This document shows positions 1 through 8,902 of a DNA stretch of 58,371 bases, piece after piece (the stretch's first letter is position 1; every line of letters starts with the position of its first letter). A model generated the notes under the pieces. The model did no database searches, was not told where the DNA came from, and saw only the letters and a list, made by a program, of their open reading frames with translations. Both the position numbers and the translations under genes were made by a program. Origin of the DNA: an uncultured bacterium (lineage in GTDB: Bacteria; Krumholzibacteriota; Krumholzibacteriia; LZORAL124-64-63); NCBI GenBank assembly GCA_903859215.1, contig CAIOLW010000157.1:1-58371 (forward strand), read 5' to 3'.

Positions 1-22
1 CGTTCGCCATGGATGGCGAACG
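1..22 (-). terminator. Inverted repeat downstream of glmS, cut by window edge
   Basis: Perfect 9-bp arms (1-9 and 14-22) with a 4-nt loop lie 74 nt beyond the glmS stop codon. The stretch that would carry a U-tract is outside the window, so intrinsic termination is only inferred. Confidence 0.4.
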
Positions 23-95
23 GCGCCGAAACGCGAGCGAGGCGGCGACACGATGTCGCCGCCCCGCGTCCCGCCACGCGAGCCATCCCTCGCGC

Positions 96-1916
96 CTACT
101 CCACCGTCACCGACTTGGCGAGGTTCCGGGGCTGGTCCACGTCCTCCCCACGGAACACCGCGATGTGGTAAGCCAGCAACTGCAACGGCACCACCGACAA
201 CAACGGCATCCAGAAGTTCATCGTGTCCGGAATCGTGATCACGTGGTCGCTGAGCGCCGCGATCTCGGTGTCGCCCTCGGTGACGATGCTGATGATCTTG
301 CCGTGCCGCGCGCGCACTTCCTGCACGTTGCCGACGATCTTGTCGTAGCTGCCGTCCTTCGTCGCGATGACGACCACCGGCATCTGCGGGTCGATCAGCG
401 CGATCGGGCCGTGCTTCATCTCGGCCGCCGGATAACCCTCGGCGTGGATGTAGCTGATCTCCTTCAGCTTCAGCGCGCCCTCGAGCGCGATCGGGAAATT
501 CACGCCGCGCCCGAGGTACAGGCAGTTGTGGTGGTTCGCATAGACGCGCGCGATGGTGCGGATGGCCTCCGACTGGTCCAGCACGCGCTGCACCAGGTCG
601 GGGATGCGCTCGAGCTCGGCGATCATCTGCGTGCCGCGGTCGGCGCTCAGGTGGCCGCGCCGGCCGAGCAGGATCGTGATCAGGCCCAGGATGGTGACCT
701 GGCTGGTGAACGCCTTCGTCGAGGCGACGCCGATCTCGGGGCCGGCGTGGATGTACACGCCGCACTCGCTCTCGCGCGCGATCGTCGAGCCGACCACGTT
801 GGTGATGCCCAGGATCTTCGCGCCGCGACGACGCGCCTCGCGCATCGCCTCGAGCGTGTCGATGGTCTCGCCGCTCTGGCTGATGACCAGGCACAGCGTG
901 CCCGGCTCGATGATCGGCGAACGGTAGCGGAACTCGCTGGCGTACTCGACCTCGACCGGGATGTGCGCGTACTCCTCGAGCAGGTACTCGCCCACCAGGC
1001 CGGCGTGCCACGACGTGCCGCAGGCCAGGATGATGATCCGGCGGATGTTGCGCAGTTCCCAGTCGGTCAGCTGGATGCCGCCCAGCTTGACGTCGCCGGT
1101 CTCCGACAGCACGCGGCCGCGGAAGGCGTCGCGGATGGTGGCGGGCTGCTCGAAGATCTCCTTGAGCATGAAATGCTCGAAGCCGCCCTTCTGGATCTGG
1201 TCGAGGTCCCAGGTGATCTCCTGGATTTCCTTGATGATCTCCTCGTTGCTGATCGTCATCACCTGCACGCCGTCCGGCCGCAGGACGACCATCTCGCCGT
1301 CGTCCAGGTAGATGACCTGGCGCGTGTGGCTCATCACCGCGGCCACGTCCGAGGCCAGGAAGTTCATGCCGTCGCCGACGCCCACGACCAGCGGGCTGCC
1401 CCGGCGCGCGCCCACGATCAGGCCCGGCTCGTCCGAGTGCGTGACCGCGATGCCGAACGCGCCGTTGACCACCGCGAGCGCCTTCTGCACGGCGGTGACC
1501 AGGTCGCCGTCGTAGAGGTCGTCGATCAGGTGGACCAGCACCTCGGTGTCGGTCTCGCTGGCGAAGACGCGGCCCTTCTTGCCCAGCTGCACCTTCAGCG
1601 CGGCGTAGTTCTCGATGATGCCGTTGTGCACCAGCGCGATCTTGCCGGCGACGTGCGGGTGCGCGTTGTCCCGGTTGGGGACGCCGTGCGTGGCCCAGCG
1701 CGTGTGCGCGATGCCGCAGGTGCCCTTGAGTTCCTTCCAGTCGAGGCAGGCCTCGAGGTTCTTGATCTTGCCCTTCTCCTTGACCACGTACTGGCCATCG
1801 GGGCGCTGGATCGCGATCCCGGCGCTGTCGTAGCCGCGGTACTCGAGGCGCTTGAGGCCCTCGATCAGGATCGAGGCTGCTTCATGCGTTCCGGTGACGC
1901 CGACGATTCCGCACAT
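96..1916 (-). CDS. glmS: Glutamine--fructose-6-phosphate aminotransferase (isomerizing)
   Basis: Converts fructose-6-phosphate and glutamine to glucosamine-6-phosphate, the first committed step toward UDP-GlcNAc for peptidoglycan and lipid A; cytosolic. The protein (606 aa, the usual GlmS length) begins MCGIVG, so Cys2 is the N-terminal nucleophile of the class II glutamine amidotransferase domain (about residues 2-220). Two SIS sugar-isomerase domains follow (for example CGTSWHAGLVGEYLLE, and SQSGETIDT in the first SIS). The C-terminus ends DQPRNLAKSVTVE, the conserved GlmS tail. It lies 52 nt downstream of glmM on the same strand, so the two consecutive enzymes of the pathway are probably co-transcribed. 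No glmS ribozyme is visible in the short glmM-glmS gap. Confidence 0.97.
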   Translation of the reverse strand: MCGIVGVTGTHEAASILIEGLKRLEYRGYDSAGIAIQRPDGQYVVKEKGKIKNLEACLDWKELKGTCGIAHTRWATHGVPNRDNAHPHVAGKIALVHNGIIENYAALKVQLGKKGRVFASETDTEVLVHLIDDLYDGDLVTAVQKALAVVNGAFGIAVTHSDEPGLIVGARRGSPLVVGVGDGMNFLASDVAAVMSHTRQVIYLDDGEMVVLRPDGVQVMTISNEEIIKEIQEITWDLDQIQKGGFEHFMLKEIFEQPATIRDAFRGRVLSETGDVKLGGIQLTDWELRNIRRIIILACGTSWHAGLVGEYLLEEYAHIPVEVEYASEFRYRSPIIEPGTLCLVISQSGETIDTLEAMREARRRGAKILGITNVVGSTIARESECGVYIHAGPEIGVASTKAFTSQVTILGLITILLGRRGHLSADRGTQMIAELERIPDLVQRVLDQSEAIRTIARVYANHHNCLYLGRGVNFPIALEGALKLKEISYIHAEGYPAAEMKHGPIALIDPQMPVVVIATKDGSYDKIVGNVQEVRARHGKIISIVTEGDTEIAALSDHVITIPDTMNFWMPLLSVVPLQLLAYHIAVFRGEDVDQPRNLAKSVTVE

Positions 1917-1968
1917 GGGCTCTCCGTCTCTCCGGGCGACGGCCCCACGGGGGGCCAGGGCACGCGTA

Positions 1969-3300
1969 TCAGGCTGATTTCACGCGGCTTATAAGATCGA
2001 CCGCCGCGCTCTCGTCTTTAGCTTCGGCGATGATCCGGACCGCCGGCTCGGTATTCGACGACCGGACGTGGACCCAGGCGTCGGCCCCGGTCCATTTGAC
2101 CCCGTCCCGGCGGTCGATGGCGCCCGGGCCCAGCCGCTCCAGGCGGGCCACCAGGGCGTCCCCGGAAGGGAAATCGGGATCCTCGACCTTGGTCTTGACC
2201 ATGGCCACCGGGGGCAGTTCGGCGGCCAGTTCGGCCAGCGAGGCCTTCCGGTCGGCCAGGTACTGCAGCAGCATGGCGATGCCGACCAGCGAGTCGCGCC
2301 CGGCGTGGATGGTCGGATAAATGACCCCGCCGTTGCCCTCGCCGCCGAGGATACACCCCTGCGCCAGGATGGTTTCCACAACGTTGGCTTCGCCCACCGG
2401 GGTCCGCCAGACGCGGCGCCCGTGGCGCGCGGCCACCTTCTCGATCAGCCCCGTAGTCGACAGGTTGACCGCCACATCGCCGGGCGTGCGGCCGAGCAGG
2501 AAGTCGGTCGCCAGGACGAGCGTCAGTTCCTCGCTGAGAGCCGTCCCGTGGCCGTCCACGAGCGCGAGCCGGTCCGCGTCCGGGTCCACGGCCACGCCCA
2601 GGTCGGCGCCCTGCCGGCGCACCTCGGCGCAGAGCGCGGCCAGGTGCGCGGGCGTCGGCTCGGGGTCGTGCGGGAAGTTGCCCGACAGGTCGCAGTAGAG
2701 CGGCGTGCAGCGGACACCCAGGCGCTCGAGCAGGCGCGGGACGATGGCCCCGCCGGCGCCCTCCACCGCATCGACCACCACGTGCAATCCCCGCCCACGG
2801 ATAGCCGCGATGTCCAGCCAGGGAACCGCGCACACGGCGTCCAGGTGCAGGTCGTCGGCGCCCGGCTGCGCGATGACGCGACCGAGGCGGTCCCAGCCCA
2901 CGTGGCCGTCGCCGGCTTCGAGGTGCGCGGTCACTTCGCGGTTGTCGGCGGCGCTCAGGAACAGGCCGTCGCCGCGCAGGAACTTCAGCGCGTTCCACTG
3001 CTGCGGATTGTGGCTGGCGGTGATGATGACGCCGCCGACGGCAGGGCCGTGCTGCACGGCGACCTCGGTCGTGGGCGTGGTGGCGATGCCGATGTCCAGC
3101 ACGTCGTGGCCCGTCGAGTTCAGCGCCGCGGTGACGGCCGACAGGACCATCGGCCCGCTCGGGCGCGTGTCGCGGCCGACGACCACCGGGCCGGGCGGCA
3201 GCCAGGCGCCGAACGCGCTGGCCCAGCGCGCGACGCCGACGGCATCGAGGCCGTCACCGATCACACCACGAATCCCCGAAATACTGACGCGAAGCGGCAT
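1969..3300 (-). CDS. glmM: Phosphoglucosamine mutase (alpha-D-phosphohexomutase family)
   Basis: Interconverts glucosamine-6-phosphate and glucosamine-1-phosphate, downstream of GlmS. Family features visible: N-terminal SISGIRGVIGDGL, phosphoserine loop TASHNPQQWNALKF, metal-binding DPDADRLAL, and C-terminal phosphate-binding RSSNTEPAVRI. The WNALKF form of the active-site loop resembles the archaeal-type GlmM/phosphomannomutase branch rather than E. coli GlmM, so phosphomannomutase activity cannot be excluded; adjacency to glmS favours GlmM. I chose the ATG at 3300 (443 aa) because AGGGGAG lies 9 nt upstream; an in-frame ATG at 3309 sits directly on that Shine-Dalgarno and longer versions add a non-conserved leader. 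Confidence 0.88.
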   Translation of the reverse strand: MPLRVSISGIRGVIGDGLDAVGVARWASAFGAWLPPGPVVVGRDTRPSGPMVLSAVTAALNSTGHDVLDIGIATTPTTEVAVQHGPAVGGVIITASHNPQQWNALKFLRGDGLFLSAADNREVTAHLEAGDGHVGWDRLGRVIAQPGADDLHLDAVCAVPWLDIAAIRGRGLHVVVDAVEGAGGAIVPRLLERLGVRCTPLYCDLSGNFPHDPEPTPAHLAALCAEVRRQGADLGVAVDPDADRLALVDGHGTALSEELTLVLATDFLLGRTPGDVAVNLSTTGLIEKVAARHGRRVWRTPVGEANVVETILAQGCILGGEGNGGVIYPTIHAGRDSLVGIAMLLQYLADRKASLAELAAELPPVAMVKTKVEDPDFPSGDALVARLERLGPGAIDRRDGVKWTGADAWVHVRSSNTEPAVRIIAEAKDESAAVDLISRVKSA

Positions 3301-3406
3301 GGACGTCATCTCCCCTGGTGCGCGAACGCACGCGACCCGGCAGCCCGCGCAGGCGGGCTTCCTTCCCCGGAACGAATCTAACCCCGGCGCAATCGACACA
3401 ACACAC

Positions 3407-3444
3407 AAAAAAACCCGCGCCGCCGCCAGTGGCGGGGTCGGGTT
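3407..3444 (-). terminator. Rho-independent terminator of the tRNA-Phe/tRNA-Thr unit
   Basis: On the minus strand a GC-rich stem (AACCCG...CGGGTT with inner CCGCC/GGCGG) is followed by seven U residues, 23 nt past the 3' end of tRNA-Thr. Confidence 0.85.
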
Positions 3445-3466
3445 CTGATGTCCGGCGGGTTTGGTC

Positions 3467-3542
3467 TGGAGCTGGTGTGGGGACTCGAACCCCAGACCTG
3501 CTCATTACGAGTGAGCTGCTCTACCAGCTGAGCTACACCAGC
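3467..3542 (-). tRNA. tRNA-Thr (anticodon CGT)
   Basis: A 76-nt cloverleaf on the minus strand: 7-bp acceptor GCTGGTG/CACCAGC, D-arm GCTCAGC, anticodon loop with CGT, T-arm with GGTTCGAGTCC, U discriminator and an encoded CCA. It lies 15 nt downstream of tRNA-Phe and shares its promoter and terminator. Confidence 0.95.
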
Positions 3543-3557
3543 TCCAATAAGACCGGG

Positions 3558-3633
3558 TGGTGCCTGGGGGCGGAGTTGAACCACCGACACCGTGATTTTC
3601 AGTCACGTGCTCTACCAACTGAGCTACCCAGGC
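3558..3633 (-). tRNA. tRNA-Phe (anticodon GAA)
   Basis: A 76-nt cloverleaf on the minus strand: acceptor GCCTGGG/CCCAGGC, D-arm AGCTCAGTTGGTAGAGC, anticodon loop CTGAAAA (GAA), T-loop GGTTCAACTCC, A discriminator and encoded CCA. It is the first gene of a two-tRNA transcript. Confidence 0.95.
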
Positions 3634-3664
3634 ACCCGATGCCGCCGCCGGCGGCGAACGGGCA

Positions 3665-3693
3665 ATAAAACACGCGCGCCAAACCCTTGTCAA
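3665..3693 (-). promoter_or_regulatory. Sigma70-type promoter for the tRNA-Phe/tRNA-Thr unit
   Basis: On the minus strand a perfect -35 TTGACA (3693-3688), a 17-nt spacer and -10 TTTTAT (3670-3665). Predicted initiation near 3658 leaves a leader of about 25 nt before tRNA-Phe, to be removed by RNase P. Confidence 0.8.
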
Positions 3694-3769
3694 GGCAACC
3701 GGAACGGGATTTTTGCCGAGCGGCCCCGGAAGGGCTCGCCGGGGCCGTTCACAGCCGATTTCGCCGCAC

Positions 3770-4174
3770 TCAGACCGCGCGACTGGCCGTCAACTGGCGG
3801 ATCGTCGAAACGATCTCCTCCATCTCGAACGGCTTGTACATGCAGGCATCGGCCCGCGACCAGGTGGCGATGAACTTCTCGCGTTCGCGCGTGTCCACCT
3901 TGCGGGCGGTCAGCAGCATGATCGGGAAGGCGGACGACGCGGGGTCGTTCTCCATCCACTCCTTGAGCATGCGGCTGACCTCGTAGCCGTTGCAGCCGGG
4001 CAGCATGACGTCCAGGATCATGAAATCGGGCGGCACGCGCTTGGCCTTTTCCAGGCCCTCGAGCCCGTCGGCGGCCGTGGCGACGTCGAACCCGCGGCGC
4101 GCGAGGCTGAACTCCAGCGTCTCGAGGATGTCCGGTTCGTCGTCGACGACCAGCACTTTCAGCGCTCGTTCCAT
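3770..4174 (-). CDS. Stand-alone response regulator receiver protein
   Basis: A single REC domain (134 aa) without an output domain. It starts LKVLVVDDEPD (acidic pocket), has the phospho-acceptor Asp in FMILDVMLPG (about residue 55), the switch Thr in MLLTAR, and Lys in ACMYKPFE near residue 116. It lies 49 nt downstream of the histidine kinase gene and is very likely its partner. With no DNA-binding or enzymatic domain it probably works by protein contact or in a phosphorelay. A GC-rich hairpin (about 3719-3750) follows the stop but lacks a U-tract. Confidence 0.9.
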   Translation of the reverse strand: MERALKVLVVDDEPDILETLEFSLARRGFDVATAADGLEGLEKAKRVPPDFMILDVMLPGCNGYEVSRMLKEWMENDPASSAFPIMLLTARKVDTREREKFIATWSRADACMYKPFEMEEIVSTIRQLTASRAV

Positions 4175-4223
4175 GGTCCTGCCCTTTTCGTTCGCCGGCT
4201 TCCCCACCGGCCGAATACAGAAT

Positions 4224-5741
4224 TTACGCAATGGTATCGACAGGCCGCGTGGCGGGTTTACCCCAGAACGCGGGCACGGCCCCGCCACCGGACAGCTCGA
4301 GCGGGACACCCAGCGTCCGCCAGCCCGCTGCTTCGGCCCGCCCGCCCGCCAGCCAGGCAGCCGTGTCGGCCACGACCAGGGCCAGCACGCCGGCCACCGG
4401 CTCGCATGGGCGCCCTGCCACGGCGACGCCCGTCCCCTCGGCGAAAGCACGCCCGGCCGCCAGGGCGGCCGCGGTGCCTTCACCACGCTCCCGCGCATCG
4501 AGCAGCGCCAGGCAGCGACCACCCGCGGTGCCCTCGGGACCCTTGCCCAGCGCGGCCCGCAGCTGCGTCGCAGCAAGGAGCAGCCGCCCGGACGCCGGAT
4601 CGACCGGCAGCCGCACCCAGACCGTGGTCCCGGCGCCCGGCGCCGTCGCCAGGCTGACCCGGCCACCGTGCGCCTCGGCCAGCCGGCGCACGATGTGCAG
4701 GCCCAGGCCGGCGCCGCCGATGCGGCCGATGACCTCGGCCCGGCCACGTTCGAAGGGTTCGAACACGCGGTCGACGATCTCCGGGTCGATGCCCGGCCCG
4801 TTGTCCTCGACCACCAGCGCGAACGTGCGCGCCTCGACGCCGCAGGCGCGCGCCAGCGCCAGGACCAGCGGGTCGCCCGGGCCGGCCTGCGGGTCCAGCC
4901 ACACGCGCACGCGGCCGTCGGCCGGCACGTACTTGCGCGCGTTGCCGACGAGGTTCGAGACGATCTGCACGATCTTGTCCGCGTCGACGCAGGCCTCGAA
5001 GCGGTCCGGGACGCCCGCCGCATCGAGGTCCGGGCCCGCCTGGCCCGGCCGGCGCTCGAACAGGCCGAGGGCCTCGCGCAGCACCGGCCCGAGGTCGGTC
5101 GGTCGGCAGTCCACATTCAGGCAGCCGGCGTCGTCGCGCGCAAGATCCAGCAGGTCGCCAACCAGCCTGTCCAGCCGCGCGACGTTGCGCAGCGCCACGT
5201 TCAGGAAGCGCGTCTGGTCGTCGTTCAGCGGCCCCGCGTCGCCGCCGCAGACCAGCGACAGGCTGCTCTTCATCGAAGCCAGCGGTGTCCGCAGTTCGTG
5301 GCTGAGCGTGCTCACGGCCTCGACCAGGTCGCGGCCGCCGCCGGACCCCGCCGCACCCATCGCACCCATCGCACCCGTCGCATCCGTCGCATCCGTCGAC
5401 TCCATCGCCGCGCGCAGCACCAGCACGACCACGCCGTCACGGCGCCCGTCACCGGTCATCGCCACGTCCAGCGCCGGGGCGCCGTCCCGCCGCCCCGCGA
5501 GCACCGTGGACGCGCCCGGAAGCAGGTTCAGGCGCAGCGCGGCCGACTCGAGCCACCGCTGCCAGGCCGACGCGCCGCCGCCCACGGACTCCTCCAGCAG
5601 GCGGCGCGCCTCGGGGTTCCACGCGGCCAGGTGCCCGTCGTCCAGCAGAGCCAGCCCCACGGGAACCTGCCGCCAGACGTGCTCGAGCACGGTCAGGCCG
5701 GGGTCCCGGTGAGGCTGATTCTGCCGATCGGCCGAGGGCAT
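4224..5741 (-). CDS. PAS-containing sensor histidine kinase
   Basis: 505 aa with the ATG at 5741; an upstream ATG at 5867 would add 42 poorly conserved residues. Order: a short PAS-like segment (about 15-100; GLALLDDGHLAAWNPEARRL), a low-complexity Thr/Ala/Met/Gly linker, HisKA with the phospho-acceptor His in LSHELRTPLASM (about residue 147), then HATPase with N-box NLVGNARKYV, G1 DNGPGID and G2 GGAGLGLHI. No transmembrane segment is visible, so it is probably cytosolic. The last 120 residues after the ATPase domain are a low-similarity tail with repeated Ala/Val hydrophobic strands, perhaps a degenerate receiver-like fold. The receiver protein is encoded immediately downstream. Confidence 0.88.
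   Translation of the reverse strand: MPSADRQNQPHRDPGLTVLEHVWRQVPVGLALLDDGHLAAWNPEARRLLEESVGGGASAWQRWLESAALRLNLLPGASTVLAGRRDGAPALDVAMTGDGRRDGVVVLVLRAAMESTDATDATGAMGAMGAAGSGGGRDLVEAVSTLSHELRTPLASMKSSLSLVCGGDAGPLNDDQTRFLNVALRNVARLDRLVGDLLDLARDDAGCLNVDCRPTDLGPVLREALGLFERRPGQAGPDLDAAGVPDRFEACVDADKIVQIVSNLVGNARKYVPADGRVRVWLDPQAGPGDPLVLALARACGVEARTFALVVEDNGPGIDPEIVDRVFEPFERGRAEVIGRIGGAGLGLHIVRRLAEAHGGRVSLATAPGAGTTVWVRLPVDPASGRLLLAATQLRAALGKGPEGTAGGRCLALLDARERGEGTAAALAAGRAFAEGTGVAVAGRPCEPVAGVLALVVADTAAWLAGGRAEAAGWRTLGVPLELSGGGAVPAFWGKPATRPVDTIA
5352..5405. repeat. Six 9-bp tandem units inside the kinase linker
   Basis: Units of 9 bp (cgcacccat, cgcacccat, cgcacccgt, cgcatccgt, cgcatccgt, cgactccat) run head to tail and encode the TDATDATGAMGAM linker between the PAS-like segment and HisKA. 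The length is a multiple of three, so copy-number changes keep the frame. Confidence 0.8.
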
Positions 5742-5923
5742 CTTTTTCCCACTCGCTGCAGGCGGACCCGGCTCGGTCCACCCTGTTCGTTGCGGGACAG
5801 GCGCTTGCGGGTTCGTTCCCGCAGCCCGTCCGTGTCTCCGCTGGTGAAACTGCAAGGCGGGTGCCACGGCAGGAAGCCCGGTGCGGGAGCGGCGCCGTGG
5901 AGCGCGTTCGGCAGGTTGGCGCG

Positions 5924-8800
5924 TCAGCGCCCGAGGATGCCCGAGAGGTAGCGACCGGTCAGCGAGCCGGCGACGCCGGTGATGTCGGCAGGCGTGCCCT
6001 GGGCCACGACCTTGCCGCCGTGGCGACCGCCGCCGGGGCCGAGGTCGATCACCCAGTCGGCCTGCGCCACCAGGTCGAGGTTGTGCTCGATGACGAGCAC
6101 CGAATGCCCGGCCTCGACCAGTTCGTGCAGCACCTTGACCAGCGCGCGCACATCCTCGGCGTGCAGGCCGGTCGTGGGCTCATCCAGCAGGTAGAGGTTG
6201 TGCTTGCCGGTGGGCAGGGCCAGTTCGCGCGCGATCTTCAGGCGCTGGCTCTCGCCGCCCGACAGCGTGGGCGCCGGCTGGCCGAGGCCCAGGTAGCCGA
6301 GGCCGACCTTCTTCAGCAGCCACAGCTTCTGCCCCACGGCCGGCACGTCGCCGAAGAAGGCGAGCGCGTCGTCGATGGTCAGTTCGAGCACCTGCGCGAT
6401 GCTCAGGCCCTTGTAGCGGATCTCGAGCGTGCCCGCATTGAAGCGGCTGCCGCGGCAGTCTTCGCACGGCACCTCGATGTCGGCCATGAACTGCATCTCG
6501 ACGCGGTGGTAGCCGAGCCCCTGGCAGTTGGCGCAGCGGCCGCCCGCCGTGTTGAAGCTGAAGCGGCCCGCCGCGTAGCCGCGCGAGCGCGCATCGCGGG
6601 TGCCGGCAAACAACTCGCGCACGGGCCCGAGCACCTGCAGGTACGTGGCCGGGTTCGAGCGGCTGGTCTTGCCGATCGGCGACTGGTCGACGCGGATGAC
6701 GCGCCCCACGCCGTGCCCGCCCTGGATGGAGGTGAACGGGAACGCGCGGCCGACGCCGCCGGTCACCCGCGCGGTCAGCCCGTCGTGCAGGCAGCCGTTG
6801 AGCAGCGAACTCTTGCCCGAGCCCGAGATGCCGGTCACGGCCACGAAGCGGGCCAACGGCACCTTCACGTCGATCTCGCGCAGGTTGTTCAGGCGGGCGC
6901 CCTTGACGACCAGCCAGCGGTCGGGCGCGGGGCGGCGCGGACGCTCGGTGCCGACGCGCGCCTCGCCGCGCAGGTGGCGCGCGGTCAGCGTGTCGGCCGC
7001 CAGGGCTTCGGCAATGGGGCCCTGGAACACGAGGTGCCCGCCGCCCGTGCCGGCGGCCGGCCCCAGTTCGATGAAATGGTCGGCCGACCGCAGCACCGAC
7101 AGGTCGTGCTCGACGACGACCACGGTGTTGCCGGCGCGGACCAGGTCGCGCAGCGTGTCGGTCAGGCGCTCGACATCGCTGGCGTGCAGGCCGCAGGTCG
7201 GCTCGTCCAGCACGTACAGGGTATCGACCAGGCGCGCGCCGAGCGCATTGGCCAGGTGGATGCGCTGCGCCTCGCCGCCCGACAGCGTGCGCGTCAGGCG
7301 GTCCAGCGTCAGGTAGCCCAGGCCCACGCGCTCGAGGAACCGGAGCCGGTGCAGCACCTCGTCGCGCACCTCGCCCGCCGCGGCGGCGGCCGACTTGCCC
7401 AGTCGCAGGGCGCCGATCTTCTGCAGCGCCTCTTCCACCGACAACTTGCCGACCTGGCCGAGGTCCATCCCCTGCACGCGCACGGCCAGCGCTTCCTCGC
7501 GCAGGCGGCTGCCGCTGCAGGCGCGGCACTCGGTATCGCCCATGAAGCGGCGCGTGAAGAAGCGGTGGTGCCCCTTGCGCATCTCGCGGCGCATCGTCTC
7601 GAGGAACGGGACGACGCCGATGTAGGTCTCGTCGCCGCCGTCGAGCACCAGCTTCTGGTGCGCGCGCGTCAGCTTGTGGAAAGGCGCGTCGGTCGGGATC
7701 TTCTTCCGCGCGCAGAAGCGCAGCAGCGCCGTGAAGTCGCGCGCGAAGGACTCGGTGCTCCAGGGCTTGATGGCGCCCTCGCGCAGCGTCAGCGACGCAT
7801 CGGGGATGATGCGGTCCTCGTCGAACTCGAGCTTGTTGCCGAAGCCCTTGCAGGCCGCGCAGGCGCCTTCGGGCGAGTTGAACGAGAACAGGCGCGGCGA
7901 GGGGTCGGGGAACACGCGGCTACAGCCGCCGCAGCGCAGGTCGCCGGAGTACTCGGCGCGCCAGGTCAACTCGCGGTCGCGGATGGCCGCGAGGCCCGAC
8001 TGCGCCAGGGCCAGTTCCACGGCCTCGACGAAGCGCGATCGCGCGGCGGGCTTCAGGTGCAGGCGGTCGACGACGACGTCGATGCCTTCGGCGCCCGGCA
8101 ACGTCTCCAGCAGCGCGGGGTCGGCGCCGTCGAGCACGTGGATCGCGCCCTTGGCCACGACGCGCTGGAAGCCCTGCGCCAGCAGCGGTTCCCACCAGCC
8201 GACCGCGGCGGCGCTGCCCCCGGGCAGCGGATAGCAAAGCAGCACGGCGTCGCCCTCGTCCCGCGCGCGGCGGACATCCTTCCAGACCGAGTCGGGCGTG
8301 TGACGCCCCACGTCGACGTCACAGGCCGGGCAGTGGACGGACCCGGCGCGGGCCCACAGCACGCGCAGGTAGTCGTTGATCTCGGTGACGGTGCCCACGG
8401 TGGAGCGGCCGCTGGTCACCGCGTTGCGCTGCTCGATGGCGATGGCCGGGCTGACGCCGTCGATCCAGTCGACATCGGGCTTGGGCAGGCGCTCGAGGAA
8501 CTGGCGCGCGTAGGTCGACAACGACTCCACGTAGCAGCGCTGGCCCTCGGCGTAGAGCGTGTCGAAGACCAGGGACGACTTGCCCGAGCCGGACAGGCCC
8601 GAGACGACGGTGAACCGGCCGCGCGGGATGTCGACGTCGATGTTGCGCAGGTTGTGCTGGCGGGCGCCCTTGATGCGGATCCACTCGACCACTTCTGCCA
8701 ACACGGCGGCCGATCCGCCGGCGCCGTCGGCGGCCGGCAGCAGGGCCGGCAGGACCGGGGCGGGCGTTGCGTCGTCGTTCTGCGTGGTCTTCCTGGTCAC
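5924..8800 (-). CDS. uvrA: Excinuclease ABC subunit A
   Basis: DNA-damage recognition ATPase of UvrABC nucleotide excision repair. Both ABC ATPase halves are present: Walker A GLSGSGKSSL and GISGSGKSSL, signatures LSGGEAQRI and LSGGESQRL, Walker B YVLDEPT and YLLDEPT. Zinc modules are visible (CGGC...CAAC near the middle; CANC...CEDC in the second half). I place the start at the GTG at 8800 (958 aa, close to the usual UvrA length) because AGGGG lies 8 nt upstream. Starting at the ATG at 8938 would add 46 residues consisting mostly of a translated tandem repeat. It is divergent from mazG. Confidence 0.96.
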   Translation of the reverse strand: MTRKTTQNDDATPAPVLPALLPAADGAGGSAAVLAEVVEWIRIKGARQHNLRNIDVDIPRGRFTVVSGLSGSGKSSLVFDTLYAEGQRCYVESLSTYARQFLERLPKPDVDWIDGVSPAIAIEQRNAVTSGRSTVGTVTEINDYLRVLWARAGSVHCPACDVDVGRHTPDSVWKDVRRARDEGDAVLLCYPLPGGSAAAVGWWEPLLAQGFQRVVAKGAIHVLDGADPALLETLPGAEGIDVVVDRLHLKPAARSRFVEAVELALAQSGLAAIRDRELTWRAEYSGDLRCGGCSRVFPDPSPRLFSFNSPEGACAACKGFGNKLEFDEDRIIPDASLTLREGAIKPWSTESFARDFTALLRFCARKKIPTDAPFHKLTRAHQKLVLDGGDETYIGVVPFLETMRREMRKGHHRFFTRRFMGDTECRACSGSRLREEALAVRVQGMDLGQVGKLSVEEALQKIGALRLGKSAAAAAGEVRDEVLHRLRFLERVGLGYLTLDRLTRTLSGGEAQRIHLANALGARLVDTLYVLDEPTCGLHASDVERLTDTLRDLVRAGNTVVVVEHDLSVLRSADHFIELGPAAGTGGGHLVFQGPIAEALAADTLTARHLRGEARVGTERPRRPAPDRWLVVKGARLNNLREIDVKVPLARFVAVTGISGSGKSSLLNGCLHDGLTARVTGGVGRAFPFTSIQGGHGVGRVIRVDQSPIGKTSRSNPATYLQVLGPVRELFAGTRDARSRGYAAGRFSFNTAGGRCANCQGLGYHRVEMQFMADIEVPCEDCRGSRFNAGTLEIRYKGLSIAQVLELTIDDALAFFGDVPAVGQKLWLLKKVGLGYLGLGQPAPTLSGGESQRLKIARELALPTGKHNLYLLDEPTTGLHAEDVRALVKVLHELVEAGHSVLVIEHNLDLVAQADWVIDLGPGGGRHGGKVVAQGTPADITGVAGSLTGRYLSGILGR

Positions 8801-8809
8801 GTGCAGATC

Positions 8810-8881
8810 CCCTGGCGGTGCGATGGCCCTTGGCGGTGCGATGGCCCCTGGCTGTGCCATGGCCCCCGGCGGTGCCGGGGC
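8810..8881. repeat. Four 18-bp tandem repeats upstream of uvrA
   Basis: Four adjacent 18-bp units (8810-8827, 8828-8845, 8846-8863, 8864-8881) of the form ccctggcggtgcgatggc; the last unit is the most diverged. They lie between the predicted uvrA promoter and the GTG start, so they would form part of the uvrA 5' untranslated region, or a repeated PGAIAP peptide if translation began at the upstream ATG. Confidence 0.85.
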
Positions 8882-8902
8882 TTGGCAGGTGGGCGACCGT
8901 TC

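Noticed and set aside
9-1994. Long plus-strand open frame opposite glmS
   Set aside because: Highly Asp/Arg/His/Val-rich shadow of a high-GC gene; glmS on the minus strand is complete and conserved.
1969-3408. glmM start at 3408 or 3309
   Set aside because: The Shine-Dalgarno is best placed for the ATG at 3300 and the extra residues show no conservation.
3719-3750. Hairpin after the response regulator as a terminator
   Set aside because: Stable stem but no U-tract on the minus strand; kept only as a comment in the gene entry.
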